From an uncultured Bacilli bacterium (lineage in GTDB: Bacteria; Bacillota_I; Bacilli_A; RF39; UBA660), in contig CALVKI010000048.1 in the NCBI GenBank assembly GCA_944332635.1, positions 1-32,910 on the forward strand: 32,910 nucleotides of DNA, read 5' to 3'. Made by a program: the position numbers and the translations under genes. The notes under the pieces were generated by a model. That model saw only the letters and a list, made by a program, of their open reading frames with translations. It was not told where the DNA came from and ran no database searches. Of the stretch, positions 25,104 to 32,836 are shown piece by piece; position 1 is the first letter of the stretch; every line of letters starts with the position of its first letter.

Positions 25104-25583
25104 CTACATTTCTAGTATTTTATCTATTATAATTTCTTTTTTATCTACATCTATTTTTACCAAAGGAGAAGCAAATGGAACTAGTATTTCCTTTTCAATT
25201 ACTGCACGTATAATTTTGTTTGTGGGACTTGCGTAAAATATTTCTTTTATTATTCCCTTTTTTCCCGAAGTTGTTACGACTTGATAAGCTAATAAATCCT
25301 CATCTAAAACCTCTTCTTTGGCTAAATTTAATTCTTCTTTTGATATATATACATTCTTTTTTAATAAAAATAGTACTTCGTTTATATCACGATAATTATC
25401 TAGCGTAATCATATCTAAACCCTTATGTACTCTATATGTTTTAATTTCATATTGTTTGTTATCAATAATTAGATGATTACCTATACGAAAAGCTTTTTCC
25501 TTATATGCAAAAGTACTTTTAATCTTTAATTCACCTTTAATTCCATGAGTTGATGTTATCTTTCCTAAAAATATTTTTCCCAT
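25104..25583 (-). CDS. rimM: 16S rRNA processing/maturation factor RimM
   Basis: This 159-residue protein has the RimM N-terminal domain ([19 protein letters not shown], about residues 6-24). The PRC-barrel domain, starting near residue 90 ([18 protein letters not shown]), ends with the typical [20 protein letters not shown]. RimM binds S19 and helps the 30S head mature. Its ATG overlaps the SpoU-methyltransferase TAA (TAATG), and trmD follows after eight bases, so the operon is tightly coupled. Length and domains are normal. Confidence 0.95.
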   Translation of the reverse strand: MGKIFLGKITSTHGIKGELKIKSTFAYKEKAFRIGNHLIIDNKQYEIKTYRVHKGLDMITLDNYRDINEVLFLLKKNVYISKEELNLAKEEVLDEDLLAYQVVTTSGKKGIIKEIFYASPTNKIIRAVIEKEILVPFASPLVKIDVDKKEIIIDKILEM

Positions 25584-26317
25584 TATTTATTTAACTCATA
25601 TAGAAGAATACTTGTTGCAACAGCAACATTTAAACTTTCTACTCTTTCATTCATTTTAATATATAGTCTTTTATCACATTTTTCTAAGGTAGTAGTTCGT
25701 ACTCCATTGCCTTCATTTCCTACAATTAAGGCATATTTCTCACGATCTTTTTTATTTAGTTCACATACATCTATACCATAGTCAACAGAACTCCCATATA
25801 CGGGTATATCTCTATTTTTAATTACGTCTATAATCGAATCTATTTTTCTACTAATTACATTTAAATGAAATAACATTCCTTGTGTTGCTCTGACTACTTT
25901 AGGATTATATAAATCCACTGTATTTTCGGACAATATTACAGTATCAATATTAAAAGCTTTTGCACTTCTAAGTATTGTCCCTAAATTTCCTGGATCTTGC
26001 ACTTCATCTAAAATCAATAATTTATTTCCAATGATATCTCGATTAGGCAACTTTCTGCATAACGCCATAATATCTGTTGGTGTATCTAAATCAGATATTT
26101 TTTCAATTATCTCTTGTGTCACGTAAACATATGGACATGGTAAGGGGATAGCGGAATTTTCTTCCATAATTAGTTCAATTATAATTCCACTTTTGAAAGC
26201 CTCTAACACTAAATGCATTCCTTCAACAATAAATTCTCCATATTCTTCTCTATATTTTCTTTTTTTTAATTTTCTATATTTTTTTATCTTTTCGTTATCT
26301 AAACTTGTTATTACCAT
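25583..26317 (-). CDS. SpoU/TrmH-family RNA 2'-O-methyltransferase
   Basis: This 244-residue protein has an N-terminal substrate-binding domain (SLDNEKIKKYRKLKKRKYRE, then EFIVEGMHLVLEAF) and a C-terminal SPOUT knot with its three signatures. These are LLILDEVQDPGNLGTILRSA, ALIVGNEGNGVRTTTLEKCD and IKMNERVESLNVAVATSILL. It resembles TrmH-family 23S rRNA methyltransferases (RlmB or YsgA-like). I do not assign which nucleotide it modifies. It overlaps the YgjP-type gene upstream and rimM downstream by TAATG junctions. Its neighbours all act on RNA or ribosomes. Confidence 0.92.
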   Translation of the reverse strand: MVITSLDNEKIKKYRKLKKRKYREEYGEFIVEGMHLVLEAFKSGIIIELIMEENSAIPLPCPYVYVTQEIIEKISDLDTPTDIMALCRKLPNRDIIGNKLLILDEVQDPGNLGTILRSAKAFNIDTVILSENTVDLYNPKVVRATQGMLFHLNVISRKIDSIIDVIKNRDIPVYGSSVDYGIDVCELNKKDREKYALIVGNEGNGVRTTTLEKCDKRLYIKMNERVESLNVAVATSILLYELNK

Positions 26318-26955
26318 TAGAACTCTTTCATCTCCTTCCGATATTTTTTATAGTCTTTCATGTTTTCTTCTACTAAACTCCAAAATTTAGTGGAGTGATT
26401 GGCATGAATCAGATGTGCTAATTCGTGTACAATAACATAATCTAAATACTTGGTATCTCTTTTAATTAATTCTAAATTTAGAGTAATTGTTTTAGTTTTT
26501 GTATTACATACTCCCCATCTTGTAGTCATTTTTCTAATTTTTAAGTCTGGGTATGGTATCTTTTTAGAGAACTTATGATAAACTTTATCTAAATGTTCTT
26601 TGAACAGTATTTTTGCTTGGTTTTTGTACCATTTATCTAAATCTAAATTTTTATTTAAAAACACTTTATTTTCTCCTAATCTAATATCACAGTACTCCAC
26701 ATATATAATATCATATTTCTTTCCTAAATAGAAAAATCCAATATTATTTTCATTTTTTTTCTCTTGGTTGATTAACATTTTTCTAATTTTATCAGTATTT
26801 TCTTTAATTAATTTGGTGATCATTTTTTCGCTCGTAAAGAAATTAGTTGTCACTTGGATTTTCATCTCTTTTTTTATCCTTATATAAGTATTTTTATTTG
26901 TTTTTTTTCGTACTATTTCTACTGGATATCGATTATTATCTATTTGTAACTCCAT
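26317..26955 (-). CDS. YgjP-like metallopeptidase-fold protein (DUF45)
   Basis: This 212-residue protein carries the zinc-binding HELAHLIHANHSTKFWSLVE motif (HExxH plus a further His, near residue 180) of the YgjP/WLM-like DUF45 family, and the upstream strand KMTTRWGVCNTKTKTI typical of it. The N-terminal half is a charged beta domain. The activity of this family is not well established; zinc peptidase action is an inference from the motif. TTGGTGATAAA precedes the ATG. It is the first gene of the operon that continues into the SpoU methyltransferase, rimM and trmD, and it is divergent from sspI. Confidence 0.88.
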   Translation of the reverse strand: MELQIDNNRYPVEIVRKKTNKNTYIRIKKEMKIQVTTNFFTSEKMITKLIKENTDKIRKMLINQEKKNENNIGFFYLGKKYDIIYVEYCDIRLGENKVFLNKNLDLDKWYKNQAKILFKEHLDKVYHKFSKKIPYPDLKIRKMTTRWGVCNTKTKTITLNLELIKRDTKYLDYVIVHELAHLIHANHSTKFWSLVEENMKDYKKYRKEMKEF

Positions 26956-27035
26956 TTTATCACCAATTTAATTGTACTATAAAATGGAAAGAAAAGATAG
27001 TTTACTTTATCTTCTTCTTTTATTTTATAAATTTA

Positions 27036-27065
27036 GTATAATTTTTTTATCAGTTATTCATAATA
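27036..27065 (+). promoter_or_regulatory. Sigma-G-type promoter of sspI
   Basis: GTATA at 27036-27040 and CATAATA at 27059-27065 match the forespore sigma-G consensus (-35 GHATR, -10 CATNHTA) at every position, with an 18-bp spacer. It lies just upstream of AGGAGGG and the sspI start codon. Confidence 0.75.
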
Positions 27066-27081
27066 AGTTTAGGAGGGATAA

Positions 27082-27321
27082 ATGATGAACTTAAGCATTA
27101 GAGAACATATTATTAATAATTTTAAAGGAGACAACTATGATACTTTGAAAAGAGCAATCGATGAATCCGTTGCTTCACAAGATGAAGTCACTCTACCTGG
27201 GCTTGGAGTGTTTTTAGAAATTATTTGGGAAAATGCAGACCAAGAACTTAAAAATCAATTGATTGATATTATCAAAAAACGAGTTGAAAAAGGACTTGAG
27301 GAAGAAAATAAAGTAGATTAA
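27082..27321 (+). CDS. sspI: Small acid-soluble spore protein I
   Basis: This 79-residue protein is a minor small acid-soluble spore protein, made in the forespore. SIREHIINNFKGDNYDTLKR and the conserved core LPGLGVFLEIIWENADQ (about residues 38-54) match Bacillus SspI. The acidic, helical C-terminus is also typical. Two adjacent ATGs (27082 and 27085) follow AGGAGGG. A consensus sigma-G promoter drives it. This is the only clear sporulation gene of the window and is the main evidence that the organism forms endospores. It is divergent from the YgjP-type operon. Its stop lies about four bases from a decayed IS3 end, whose internal hairpin (27411-27446) probably ends its transcript. Confidence 0.92.
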   Translation: MMNLSIREHIINNFKGDNYDTLKRAIDESVASQDEVTLPGLGVFLEIIWENADQELKNQLIDIIKKRVEKGLEEENKVD

Positions 27322-27450
27322 TCTCTATCTCTTGTCAAACACTCACTAAAAATGAAAATTAGTCATATTAAAACCTATATTGACGAAATAATAAACATTC
27401 AAGTTTTATAAGTACGTTCTTTGTTATAACAATGAGCGTATTTTTTATGT
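27322..27450 (-). pseudogene. Second decayed IS3-family right end (inverted copy)
   Basis: On the minus strand, KYAHCYNKERTYKT followed, after one base, by LNVYYFVNI aligns with KYVHWYNNERIQKKLGYLSP at 3158-3335. Beyond it, TTTTAGTGAGTGTTTGACAAG matches the terminus of that copy (TTTAGTGAGTACTTGACAGG). Farther into the gap (near 27495) LFGKIKS fits the FFGxLKSE motif of OrfB, so more of the transposase may survive, heavily decayed. The orientation is opposite to the copy near 3.2 kb. Confidence 0.7.
27411..27446 (+). terminator. Probable sspI terminator formed by the IS3 remnant
   Basis: AGTACGTTC, a 14-base loop and GAGCGTATT form a 9-bp stem with two G-U pairs, followed by T6. It lies 90 bases past the sspI stop. 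Stem and loop lengths equal those of the hairpin at 3209-3246, because both derive from the same transposase codons. Confidence 0.65.
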
Positions 27451-28301
27451 CTTTTATAGTATTGAAACATAAATTTTGTAAATACTTTTAATTTTGCCAA
27501 ATAAACATATGTCTAAGAAAATAAATTATTCATTTTTATATAATGATAATACCTTTTACATGATTTATTTTAATTAATAACATTGTATTTGATGTAAATA
27601 GTGATACAATCTTTGCATTGTAGAGATGGGTAATAGCAGATAAATATAGAATTTTATCTTTCTATTTAATATAGCTTATATCAGATAAAATTTTGCTTTA
27701 TTTTTTCTTTAAACTGTTAACTTTTTTAGAGATTTTTATAGTTATGATTCTAATATTTTTTATCTTCTAATTATTTTTCCATTTAATATTATTTTTTATT
27801 TCTATATTTATTATTTTGAAGATGATAGTTTTATCTTAGGTTCATACTTGGTTGTGTATTGTGATATTGTTTTAATATTATTTTGTACTGATATCGTTAT
27901 AATTATTAATTGTATTTAATGTTTATGTTTTTATGTCTTCACTAATATTCATTCATATCCATTTCATGTTACTTAGTATGATTTTTTATAGAAAAAGCAT
28001 CAAGTTTTGATATATCCATACTATCCAGTTTTTGATTGTTTTTTTATAATTATTCTTTACAAACTTTCTTTTACATATTCTTTATTTCAATCACTAACAG
28101 TTGTTAAGATTGAAGAAACTTATTCATCATATATGATATAATTGATTCTTATTTATTCTTTTAAAATTTTTTATGGTTGTAGTAGTCCTTTTTTTCCATG
28201 AAAAAACACCTTCAAAACTCATTCTAAATAAATATTAGCATATATTTATATTTTTTATTTAGAGCAAGCTTTAAAGGTATTATAATTTTAGCTTATCTTT
28301 T
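27451..28301. other. Gene desert, probably decayed DNA
   Basis: No intact gene is visible on either strand in about 850 bases. The part next to the IS3 remnant may be its decayed body. The rest is very AT-rich, with scattered short minus-strand frames such as MEKKDYYNHKKF (near 28200). A plus-strand promoter-like pair with a following hairpin at 27583-27710 is treated separately. I see no tRNA, rRNA or known riboswitch. Confidence 0.5.
27583..27710 (+). ncRNA. Candidate short transcript with alternative hairpins (uncertain)
   Basis: TTGTAT (27583-27588), a 16-bp spacer and TGATACAAT (27602-27610, an extended -10) make a good promoter. About 40 bases on, TTTTATCT can pair either with AGATAAA before it (27638-27644) or with AGATAAAAT after it (27683-27691). 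The second hairpin is followed by a T-rich stretch. No downstream gene lies on this strand. In such AT-rich decayed DNA this may be chance. Confidence 0.2.
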
Positions 28302-29126
28302 TTATTGCATTTCTTTAAAGAAGATAGTTTTTTCTACTACCATTTTAATGTCTGTATCATTAAATGGCTTTCTTATCATATCTACTATTGGGTAGGTAAA
28401 TGCTCTATCAATCGTCTCTTTACTTGCATCTCCTGAGATTATTGATACGGGCATTTCTTGTAATAGGTTGTTTTCTTGCATATAATCTAATACTGCAAAA
28501 CCATCTATTTGTGGCATGTTTAAATCTAGTAAAATCGCTTTGATATTATTAAAACCTCTGTTCGCTTCAATAATTTCTAATGCTTCTTTTCCGTCTTTTG
28601 CTACTCCCACTGTATAAGAATCACTGAATATTCTACTAACAAAGTTTCTAACAATATTAGAATCATCTACTACTAAAATTGTTGGTACTGTATATACTTC
28701 TCTAGAAGTTATAATAGTTCTTTTTTCAGTTCCTTGTGTTGCTTTTTCTGATGATGATGCTGGATTCTCTTCTCCTAAATACTGTTTAATCACATGAATT
28801 AAACGATTAACCTCATTTATTAGTTCATCATAAGTTTCATATATATAATAAACGTCTCCTACCTTACTTTTCATTTCATGACTTTCTGCTAATTCTGCTA
28901 ACTTGGTAAAACCAAAATATCTTGCATCACTTTTTAAAGAATGCGCATAAATTGCATAATTATTCATATCTTTACTATTTTTATACTCTTCTAGCTTTGG
29001 TAGCTTAGAAGATGCACCTAGAATAAATTCACCAATCGTATCATTATATGTTTTGATATCCCCAAATAACTCTAAGCTTTTTTCAATGTCAATTCCATTT
29101 TCTTTTAAAAAATCTACATTCATCAT
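28302..29126 (-). CDS. Hpt-receiver protein (phosphotransfer domain fused to a response regulator)
   Basis: The protein has about 274 residues and combines two signalling domains in an unusual order. The N-terminal histidine phosphotransfer domain (about 1-115) has His62 in YAHSLKSDARYFG. A low-complexity linker (120-145, ENPASSSEKATQG) leads to a CheY-like receiver with Asp154-Asp155, phospho-acceptor Asp201 (ILLDLNMPQIDG) and Lys253 (IRKPF). There is no DNA-binding or enzyme output domain and no membrane segment, so it likely relays phosphate. No kinase is adjacent. The ATG at 29126 or 29123 follows GAGG. Its own promoter is at 29163-29191. Confidence 0.88.
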   Translation of the reverse strand: MMNVDFLKENGIDIEKSLELFGDIKTYNDTIGEFILGASSKLPKLEEYKNSKDMNNYAIYAHSLKSDARYFGFTKLAELAESHEMKSKVGDVYYIYETYDELINEVNRLIHVIKQYLGEENPASSSEKATQGTEKRTIITSREVYTVPTILVVDDSNIVRNFVSRIFSDSYTVGVAKDGKEALEIIEANRGFNNIKAILLDLNMPQIDGFAVLDYMQENNLLQEMPVSIISGDASKETIDRAFTYPIVDMIRKPFNDTDIKMVVEKTIFFKEMQ

Positions 29127-29162
29127 AATCCTCAATCCTTTTACTTACTTTATCTTATGTTA

Positions 29163-29191
29163 ATTATAACGCAAATCTTTTTCATCTTCAA
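29163..29191 (-). promoter_or_regulatory. Promoter of the Hpt-receiver gene
   Basis: Minus-strand TTGAAG (29191-29186), a 17-bp spacer and a perfect TATAAT (29168-29163) form a good housekeeping promoter about 37 bases before the start codon. The rest of the gap to 29435 shows no gene. Confidence 0.65.
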
Positions 29192-29435
29192 TCCTCAATT
29201 AGTCTACATTTACAATATAAAAAAGAGGTTTTTATGTTTTCTTTTAAACTAATTATTCTAAATCATGATTAATTTTGATTCATATGACATTTTTTTATTT
29301 TATTTTTTATTAAGAATATTTGCTTTTGAATTTAAAATACCATCATATACACTCAACATATTATAATTTTGATTTAATGATGTTTTTTTAACCTTATAAG
29401 TATGATGACTATTTCAATATGCTTAATTTTTTATA

Positions 29436-29990
29436 CTATCTTTTGATTTTCTGTTTTCCTTCATTAGCTAAATTCTTGCAATTCATATTATTCATTGCTT
29501 CAATTTCAAGTACGAATTGTTGATTGCCTCCTGCTTTATAAGTCTCAAGACTTTCTTTTATGTTATTAAGTTCACCTTTTACATCCTGTCCTAACCAAGC
29601 AGAGAATGCTGCATTCATACTTCGGCATAGTAAATCCTTTTTTCTTTCTTTCATAGTTTCATCTTCTGGTATCTCATATGTACCTAAAATTTGATGCAAT
29701 TTAAATGCACTGTAAAAATCTATTATCTCCTTTTGTAAAAAGAATGGATGATGGGGTGTATCCCATGCTATATCTATCTCTCTTACAGCAATTTGGCATT
29801 CATATACTCTCTCACCAATATGTTCAAACAAATTTTGTTTCATACATTCAGCCATTATTTCTGCGACTTGAACATTACACATCATAATTTGTGCAATATC
29901 AATATTTGGGGCATCGCTTCCAGTAAAGTTTAAATTTTTTATATTTGTAATTACACTGTCTATTTTTTCTAATATCTGTTCTGTATTCAT
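29436..29990 (-). CDS. Hypothetical helical protein, 184 residues
   Basis: The family is not recognised. It is a soluble, mostly helical, acidic protein with no membrane segment. Its features include MCNVQVAEIMAECMKQNLFE (about 37-56), the aromatic segment DIAWDTPHHPFFLQKEIIDF and a lysine-rich end. AGGAAA precedes the ATG with good spacing. It has its own promoter at 30015-30042 inside the end of obgE, and lies upstream of the Hpt-receiver gene but is separated from it by 300 bases and another promoter. No link between the two is shown. Confidence 0.6.
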   Translation of the reverse strand: MNTEQILEKIDSVITNIKNLNFTGSDAPNIDIAQIMMCNVQVAEIMAECMKQNLFEHIGERVYECQIAVREIDIAWDTPHHPFFLQKEIIDFYSAFKLHQILGTYEIPEDETMKERKKDLLCRSMNAAFSAWLGQDVKGELNNIKESLETYKAGGNQQFVLEIEAMNNMNCKNLANEGKQKIKR

Positions 29991-30014
29991 AAAAATTTCC
30001 TTCTTTCCTTGTAT

Positions 30015-30042
30015 ATTATACTATGATCACTACTTAAATCAA
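30015..30042 (-). promoter_or_regulatory. Promoter of the 184-residue gene
   Basis: Minus-strand TTGATT (30042-30037), a 16-bp spacer and a perfect TATAAT (30020-30015) lie 25 bases before the start codon, immediately after the obgE stop. Confidence 0.55.
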
Positions 30043-31323
30043 TTATTTTCTATAATTAAAGTAGAAATCTAATATTCTTACTTGATCGTCTTCTTCTGCA
30101 CCTAGTTCTTCTAATTTCTGATCAATTCCCATCTTAGTTAATTTTTTAGCGAATTTATAAGCAGCTTCATCTGATGAAAATTTGGTCATTTTGAAAATTC
30201 TTTCTATTTCTTTTCCTGAGATTACCCAGGTTCCATCACCATCTTTTGTAATTGTGAATGGTTCTTCTTTCTTAAATTTATATAATACATGACTTTCAAT
30301 TTGACTTTCTTCATATAGTGGACTATTTGGTACTTCATCGACTAAATCAGCTAGGCGGTCAATTACTTTTTGAAGACCCGTATTAGTTGCTGCGGATATT
30401 TCGTATATTTCAATATCTTTTCCTATCTTTTCTTTGAACTTTGTCAATTCCTCTTTTGCGTTTGGTATATCCATTTTATTAGCAATAATAATTTGAGGTT
30501 TTTTTATCAGTTTTTCATTAAAAGCTTCTAGTTCTTTATTAATCAATTGATAATCTTCGTATGGATCCCTTAATTCACTTGCACTCATATCAATGACATG
30601 AGCAATTACTTTTGTTCTTTCAATATGTTTTAAAAATTTATCTCCTAAACCTTCTCCTTGACTAGCCCCTTCTATTAATCCAGGAAGGTCGGCCATTACA
30701 AAGCTTCTTCCATCGCTTGCTTTTACTACTCCTAAATTAGGTGTTAAAGTTGTAAAGTGATAGGCAGCTATTTTGGGTTTTGATCTTGAAACCATAGAAA
30801 TGATGGTACTTTTTCCAACACTTGGAAGTCCTACCAATCCTACATCAGCTAACATTTTGACTTCTACTTTTAAATTCTTCTGTTCTCCTTCTTCACCATT
30901 TTCAGAATAATCCGGAGCTGTATTTGTTTGAGTCTTAAATGCTGTGTTACCTCTTCCACCACGACCACCTTTAGCAATTATCTCTTGGTCATCTTTTTTT
31001 GATAAATCAGCCAATACTAGTCCTGTATCTAAATCTGTTACTACTGTTCCTTGTGGGACCTTAATAATAATCGGATCAGCACCTTTTCCGTGTTGATTTT
31101 TCCCTTTTCCATTTTCACCTTTTTTTCCTTTAATTAATTTTTGATATCTTAAATCTAGAAGAGTATGAAGTCCTTCATCTACTTTAAAAATGATATCTGA
31201 ACCGTGCCCGCCATTTCCACCAAATGGTCCTCCCATAGGAACATATTTTTCACGACGAAATGCTGTACACCCATCTCCACCATTTCCTGCTTCTACTCTT
31301 ATTTCGACTTCATCTACAAACAT
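30043..31323 (-). CDS. obgE: GTPase Obg, ribosome-assembly factor
   Basis: This 426-residue GTPase is needed for 50S assembly and stress control, and in Bacillus also for sporulation onset. The glycine-rich Obg fold (about 1-157) has GNGGDGCTAFRREKYVPMGG. The G domain has GLPSVGKST (G1), DLPGLIEGA (G3) and ANKMD (G4). The C-terminal OCT domain (about 345-426) has FTITKDGDGTWVISGKEIER. AAGGAGGAGAG precedes the ATG, and a TATAAT lies at 31351-31346. It has its own promoter, and the coiled-coil gene upstream ends in a hairpin. Length and domains are normal. Confidence 0.97.
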   Translation of the reverse strand: MFVDEVEIRVEAGNGGDGCTAFRREKYVPMGGPFGGNGGHGSDIIFKVDEGLHTLLDLRYQKLIKGKKGENGKGKNQHGKGADPIIIKVPQGTVVTDLDTGLVLADLSKKDDQEIIAKGGRGGRGNTAFKTQTNTAPDYSENGEEGEQKNLKVEVKMLADVGLVGLPSVGKSTIISMVSRSKPKIAAYHFTTLTPNLGVVKASDGRSFVMADLPGLIEGASQGEGLGDKFLKHIERTKVIAHVIDMSASELRDPYEDYQLINKELEAFNEKLIKKPQIIIANKMDIPNAKEELTKFKEKIGKDIEIYEISAATNTGLQKVIDRLADLVDEVPNSPLYEESQIESHVLYKFKKEEPFTITKDGDGTWVISGKEIERIFKMTKFSSDEAAYKFAKKLTKMGIDQKLEELGAEEDDQVRILDFYFNYRK

Positions 31324-31359
31324 ATACTCTCCTCCTTTTCGCTATATTATATCATTTCA

Positions 31360-31388
31360 AAAAAGAAAAGAAAAGATATTCTTTCCTT
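31360..31388 (-). terminator. Terminator after the coiled-coil gene
   Basis: On the minus strand AAAGGAAAG, a five-base loop and CTTTTCTTT (one G-U pair) form a stem followed by TTCTTTTTT. It lies right at the stop of the coiled-coil gene and 10 bases before the obgE -10. Confidence 0.5.
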
Positions 31389-32296
31389 TATACTGATTTT
31401 GTATAAGCTTCACTTTTATTTGTTGCTAGATTTGCTTTTATACCATCTACAGCTTCTTTTGCAAGAGTTTCAGCTGTAATATTTTTTGGTATTGAAGTTG
31501 GATATATTACTGCTGGTAGCCGTAGAGGTATAGATTCTATTTTTTCTTTATGCCCATTCATCCTTTGACGTAACTTATCTGTATCTTTTTTGTTTATTGT
31601 AGCAACATTTGCTCCTAAAATACGATTTTGTACTCCTTTTTGTTGTAGTTTTTCTAGTTTTTTATTTGCTCTATCTAATCTTTTAGCATAGTACTTTCCT
31701 TTTATATCATAATATACAGATTGAACTTTATTTACTATACTCTCTTCAGGATTCAATAAACTTTGTTTACACTCCGTTTCAGCAACCTTATTTTCATAAT
31801 AATTTACATTTCCTTGTCTTTTAGAAAATTTACCTAATCTATATTTATCCAACATATACTTTGGTATAATAGTTGCTCTTTGGACTGTAGTTACTAATTT
31901 TACATACTTTCTATATCTAAACATCTTTGTTTGTTCCCGAACAATTTTTCGTTCAATGTTACGTCGACCAGCATTAGATTTGGCATTAGCTTTTAATTTG
32001 TTTAGATTTTTGATTTTTTCTTCATAAGAGTTCTCTTTTTGATTAGCTTTTGAAACTCTTCCATCTACAATTTTTTCAACTATTCCTTCTTCTCTAGAAA
32101 AATCTTCTTCGTTTCGTTTTGCTAATTCTCTTTGAAGTTGTGCCTGTTCTATGCGAAGGCGTTCAATTTTTTTCTCTGTTTGTTTTACTATACTAAACAA
32201 ACCATCTTTTTGTTCTTCTAGTAGATTAATTTCATCTGTAATTCTATACAAAGCTTTTTCTAGCATTGTTTTATAAGTGTTTTCTGAATTATTCAT
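31388..32296 (-). CDS. Coiled-coil hypothetical protein, 302 residues
   Basis: This is a highly charged, basic protein of unknown family. Residues about 10-65 and 85-125 form heptad-like helices (RITDEINLLEEQKDGLFSIV, EKKIERLRIEQAQLQRELAK). A further basic helix around 200-240 has YAKRLDRANKKLEKLQQKG. There is no membrane segment or signal peptide. Low hydrophobicity and many lysines suggest nucleic-acid or structural-protein contacts, but this is inference. The ATG overlaps the DUF1292 stop by eight bases (ATGAATAA), which couples the two genes. Confidence 0.65.
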   Translation of the reverse strand: MNNSENTYKTMLEKALYRITDEINLLEEQKDGLFSIVKQTEKKIERLRIEQAQLQRELAKRNEEDFSREEGIVEKIVDGRVSKANQKENSYEEKIKNLNKLKANAKSNAGRRNIERKIVREQTKMFRYRKYVKLVTTVQRATIIPKYMLDKYRLGKFSKRQGNVNYYENKVAETECKQSLLNPEESIVNKVQSVYYDIKGKYYAKRLDRANKKLEKLQQKGVQNRILGANVATINKKDTDKLRQRMNGHKEKIESIPLRLPAVIYPTSIPKNITAETLAKEAVDGIKANLATNKSEAYTKSV

Positions 32297-32573
32297 CTTT
32301 CATATCGTCTCCATACGTAATTTCTTCTTGAATAGCCTTCTCTACTGCGTCCCATTCTTTATCATCAGTAATACTTACTAGTTCAAAGTTATTATCACCC
32401 TTATCATTTAAAATAGATATATATACTTTTTCATTTTCTTCATCTACTTTTTCTCCGAGTGTATACATAATATAATCTTTTCCTTCATAACCCACAACAT
32501 TAAAGATATCTAGAACTTCTACTTCTACTGTCTTATTATCTGGGGTTGTTAATGTTATTTTGTTATCTTCCAT
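32289..32573 (-). CDS. DUF1292 family protein
   Basis: This is a small acidic protein (94 residues) with the DUF1292 pattern: ITLTTPDNKTVEVEVLDIFN, then YEGKDYIMYTLGEK, YISILNDKGDNNFELVSITD and DDKEWDAVEKAI. The family, which includes B. subtilis YrzB, has no known function. The ATG at 32573 follows GAGGTGAT; a GTG nine bases upstream overlaps that site and is unlikely. A promoter with TTATCA and TATAAA, 17 bp apart, lies at 32589-32617. In other Bacilli DUF1292 genes sit next to ruvX and ireB-like genes, which are not seen here. Confidence 0.8.
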   Translation of the reverse strand: MEDNKITLTTPDNKTVEVEVLDIFNVVGYEGKDYIMYTLGEKVDEENEKVYISILNDKGDNNFELVSITDDKEWDAVEKAIQEEITYGDDMKDE

Positions 32574-32588
32574 AAAAATCACCTCTAT

Positions 32589-32617
32589 TTTATATTAGTT
32601 TATCATAAAAGTGATAA
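32589..32617 (-). promoter_or_regulatory. Promoter of the DUF1292 operon
   Basis: Minus-strand TTATCA (32617-32612), a 17-bp spacer and TATAAA (32594-32589) are about 20 bases before the start codon. It is a moderate match to the housekeeping consensus. Confidence 0.45.
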
Positions 32618-32792
32618 TAAACCAATTATTTAATGCTATTTTTCACCGATTTGTTACTATATATTATGGATAGATGCTGATTTAATCATAGAATATTTTC
32701 TTTTTCTGAAAACTTTTTAGATGTTGGGAAATAATTAGGCATATTAAACAAATGATATGTTTTCTATACACTTCCATTTTTTTATAAAAAAA

Positions 32793-32836
32793 GAATGAAA
32801 TAAATTTCATTCGCCAACCTCTTTGAGGTTGTTTTA
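32793..32836 (-). terminator. Tandem hairpins at the right edge
   Basis: GAATGAAA, a four-base loop and TTTCATTC (32793-32812) are followed on the minus strand by T7, so this is a good terminator for minus-strand transcription coming from the right. A second palindrome, CAACCTC-TTT-GAGGTTG (about 32815-32831), stands beside it. No minus-strand gene can be identified between here and the edge. Confidence 0.5.

Noticed and set aside
27451-28301. Riboswitch, 6S RNA or tRNA in the gene desert
   Set aside because: I found no conserved core of any class I know; only generic AT-rich pairing is present.
31190-31479. Plus-strand open frames opposite obgE
   Set aside because: They are antisense to the glycine-rich Obg domain, whose codons give proline/serine-rich shadows.
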